NCBI GenBank assembly: GCA_949747725.1 | Contig: CATKFJ010000243.1 | Coordinates: 1-5,504, forward strand | DNA from: an uncultured bacterium | Lineage (GTDB): Bacteria > Bacillota > Clostridia > Christensenellales > Pumilibacteraceae | Direction of reading: 5' to 3' | Length of the DNA: 5,504 nt | Shown here: positions 5,063 to 5,504 of the stretch, piece after piece | How positions within the stretch are numbered: the first letter of the stretch is position 1 | How the letters are laid out: each line of letters starts with the position of its first letter | Program-made: the position numbers and the translations under genes | The notes under the pieces: generated by a model | The model's input: the letters and a program-made list of their open reading frames with translations, nothing else | What the model was told of the DNA's origin: nothing | The model's database searches: none

Positions 5063-5504
5063 AAATCAAGGATATTTTGAATGCTATCAAACGCGCGTTG
5101 GGCAGCGATTACGGTTGCGATCTCGAGTACATCACCACGGGCGACGGTTTGCCGCATCCGCTCGAGCCGCAGGAAGAGGCGGCGGCGCTTTCTCGGTTAA
5201 AGACAGACCCTGCGGTTAAAACGCTGCTCATCGAACACAACCTTAGGCTTGTGGTATATATTGCGCGTAAGTTCGATAATACGGGCGTTGATGTGGAAGA
5301 CCTGATCTCCATAGGCACGGTCGGACTTATAAAGGCAGTGAATTCCTTCGATGCGGACAAAAATATTAAGCTTGCCACATACGCTTCGCGTTGCATAGAG
5401 AATGAAATTCTGATGCACTTAAGGCGAGTAGTGCGTTTGCGCGCCGAAGTGTCGCTTGACGAGCCGCTTAACGTCGATGTGGACGGCAACGAGCTTGTAA
5501 TGGC
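5059..5504 (+). CDS. sigE: RNA polymerase sporulation sigma factor SigE precursor (pro-sigma-E), 5' part
   Basis: The first 148 codons of the mother-cell sigma factor; the gene runs off the window end with no stop. SigE is made as an inactive membrane-bound precursor and activated by SpoIIGA. The pro-region (about 1-24) has an amphipathic basic start, [13 protein letters not shown] (2-14). It leads to [15 protein letters not shown] (21-35), which aligns with the B. subtilis processing region EVYYIGGSEALPPPL; cleavage is predicted near Glu23-Tyr24. Region 2 is highly conserved: [19 protein letters not shown] (58-76), [18 protein letters not shown] (80-97), then [20 protein letters not shown] (104-123), the core- and -10-binding part. 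SLDEPLN (132-138) and DGNEL (142-146) are SigE hallmarks. SigK was considered, but [20 protein letters not shown] and the place after spoIIGA fit SigE. Region 4 lies beyond the window. Confidence 0.96.
   Translation, partial: MKIKDILNAIKRALGSDYGCDLEYITTGDGLPHPLEPQEEAAALSRLKTDPAVKTLLIEHNLRLVVYIARKFDNTGVDVEDLISIGTVGLIKAVNSFDADKNIKLATYASRCIENEILMHLRRVVRLRAEVSLDEPLNVDVDGNELVM

Overview
The window is a cell-division and sporulation locus of an endospore-forming Firmicute (Bacillota), most likely a member of the Clostridia. All genes are on the + strand: the 3' end of murA, then ftsQ (divIB), ftsA, ftsZ, spoIIGA and the 5' part of sigE. spoIIGA and sigE occur only in endospore formers, and murA-ftsQ-(ftsA)-ftsZ-spoIIGA-sigE is the usual 3' end of the division/cell-wall cluster in that group. 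The DNA has intermediate GC content, with many NCG codons mixed with ATA isoleucine codons. FtsQ and the FtsZ tail are divergent, which points to a lineage away from the model Bacillus and Clostridium species. Genus cannot be decided from this window.

Layout. Bases 1-426 hold the C-terminal lobe of MurA (peptidoglycan precursor synthesis). The 427-545 gap has a perfect 11-bp inverted repeat followed by a near-consensus extended -10 promoter, whose predicted start falls on the ATG of ftsQ (546-1412). A second, fully consensus sigma-A promoter in the next gap drives ftsA (1518-2717, TTG start) and ftsZ (2754-4052). A hairpin terminator follows ftsZ. The gap 4053-4231 then carries two good Spo0A-box matches and an extended -10 element in front of spoIIGA (4232-5062). 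spoIIGA overlaps sigE (5059 to the window end) by four bases.

How the genes work together. MurA supplies the first committed step of wall synthesis. FtsZ forms the Z-ring, FtsA tethers it to the membrane through a C-terminal amphipathic helix, and FtsQ/DivIB joins the ring to the septal wall machinery outside the membrane. When the cell commits to sporulation the septum becomes polar. SpoIIGA, a membrane aspartic protease made under Spo0A control, then removes the pro-sequence of SigE and starts the mother-cell programme. The promoters and terminator divide the region into at least three transcription units: ftsQ, ftsA-ftsZ and spoIIGA-sigE.

I found no undescribed system such as a mobile element, defence island or CRISPR. 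The points worth a second look are regulatory and fine-scale: two promoters whose geometry predicts leaderless mRNAs (ftsQ and spoIIGA), the paired Spo0A sites, a divergent FtsZ C-terminal peptide, a tyrosine-rich FtsQ tail, and the inverted repeat ahead of the ftsQ promoter.
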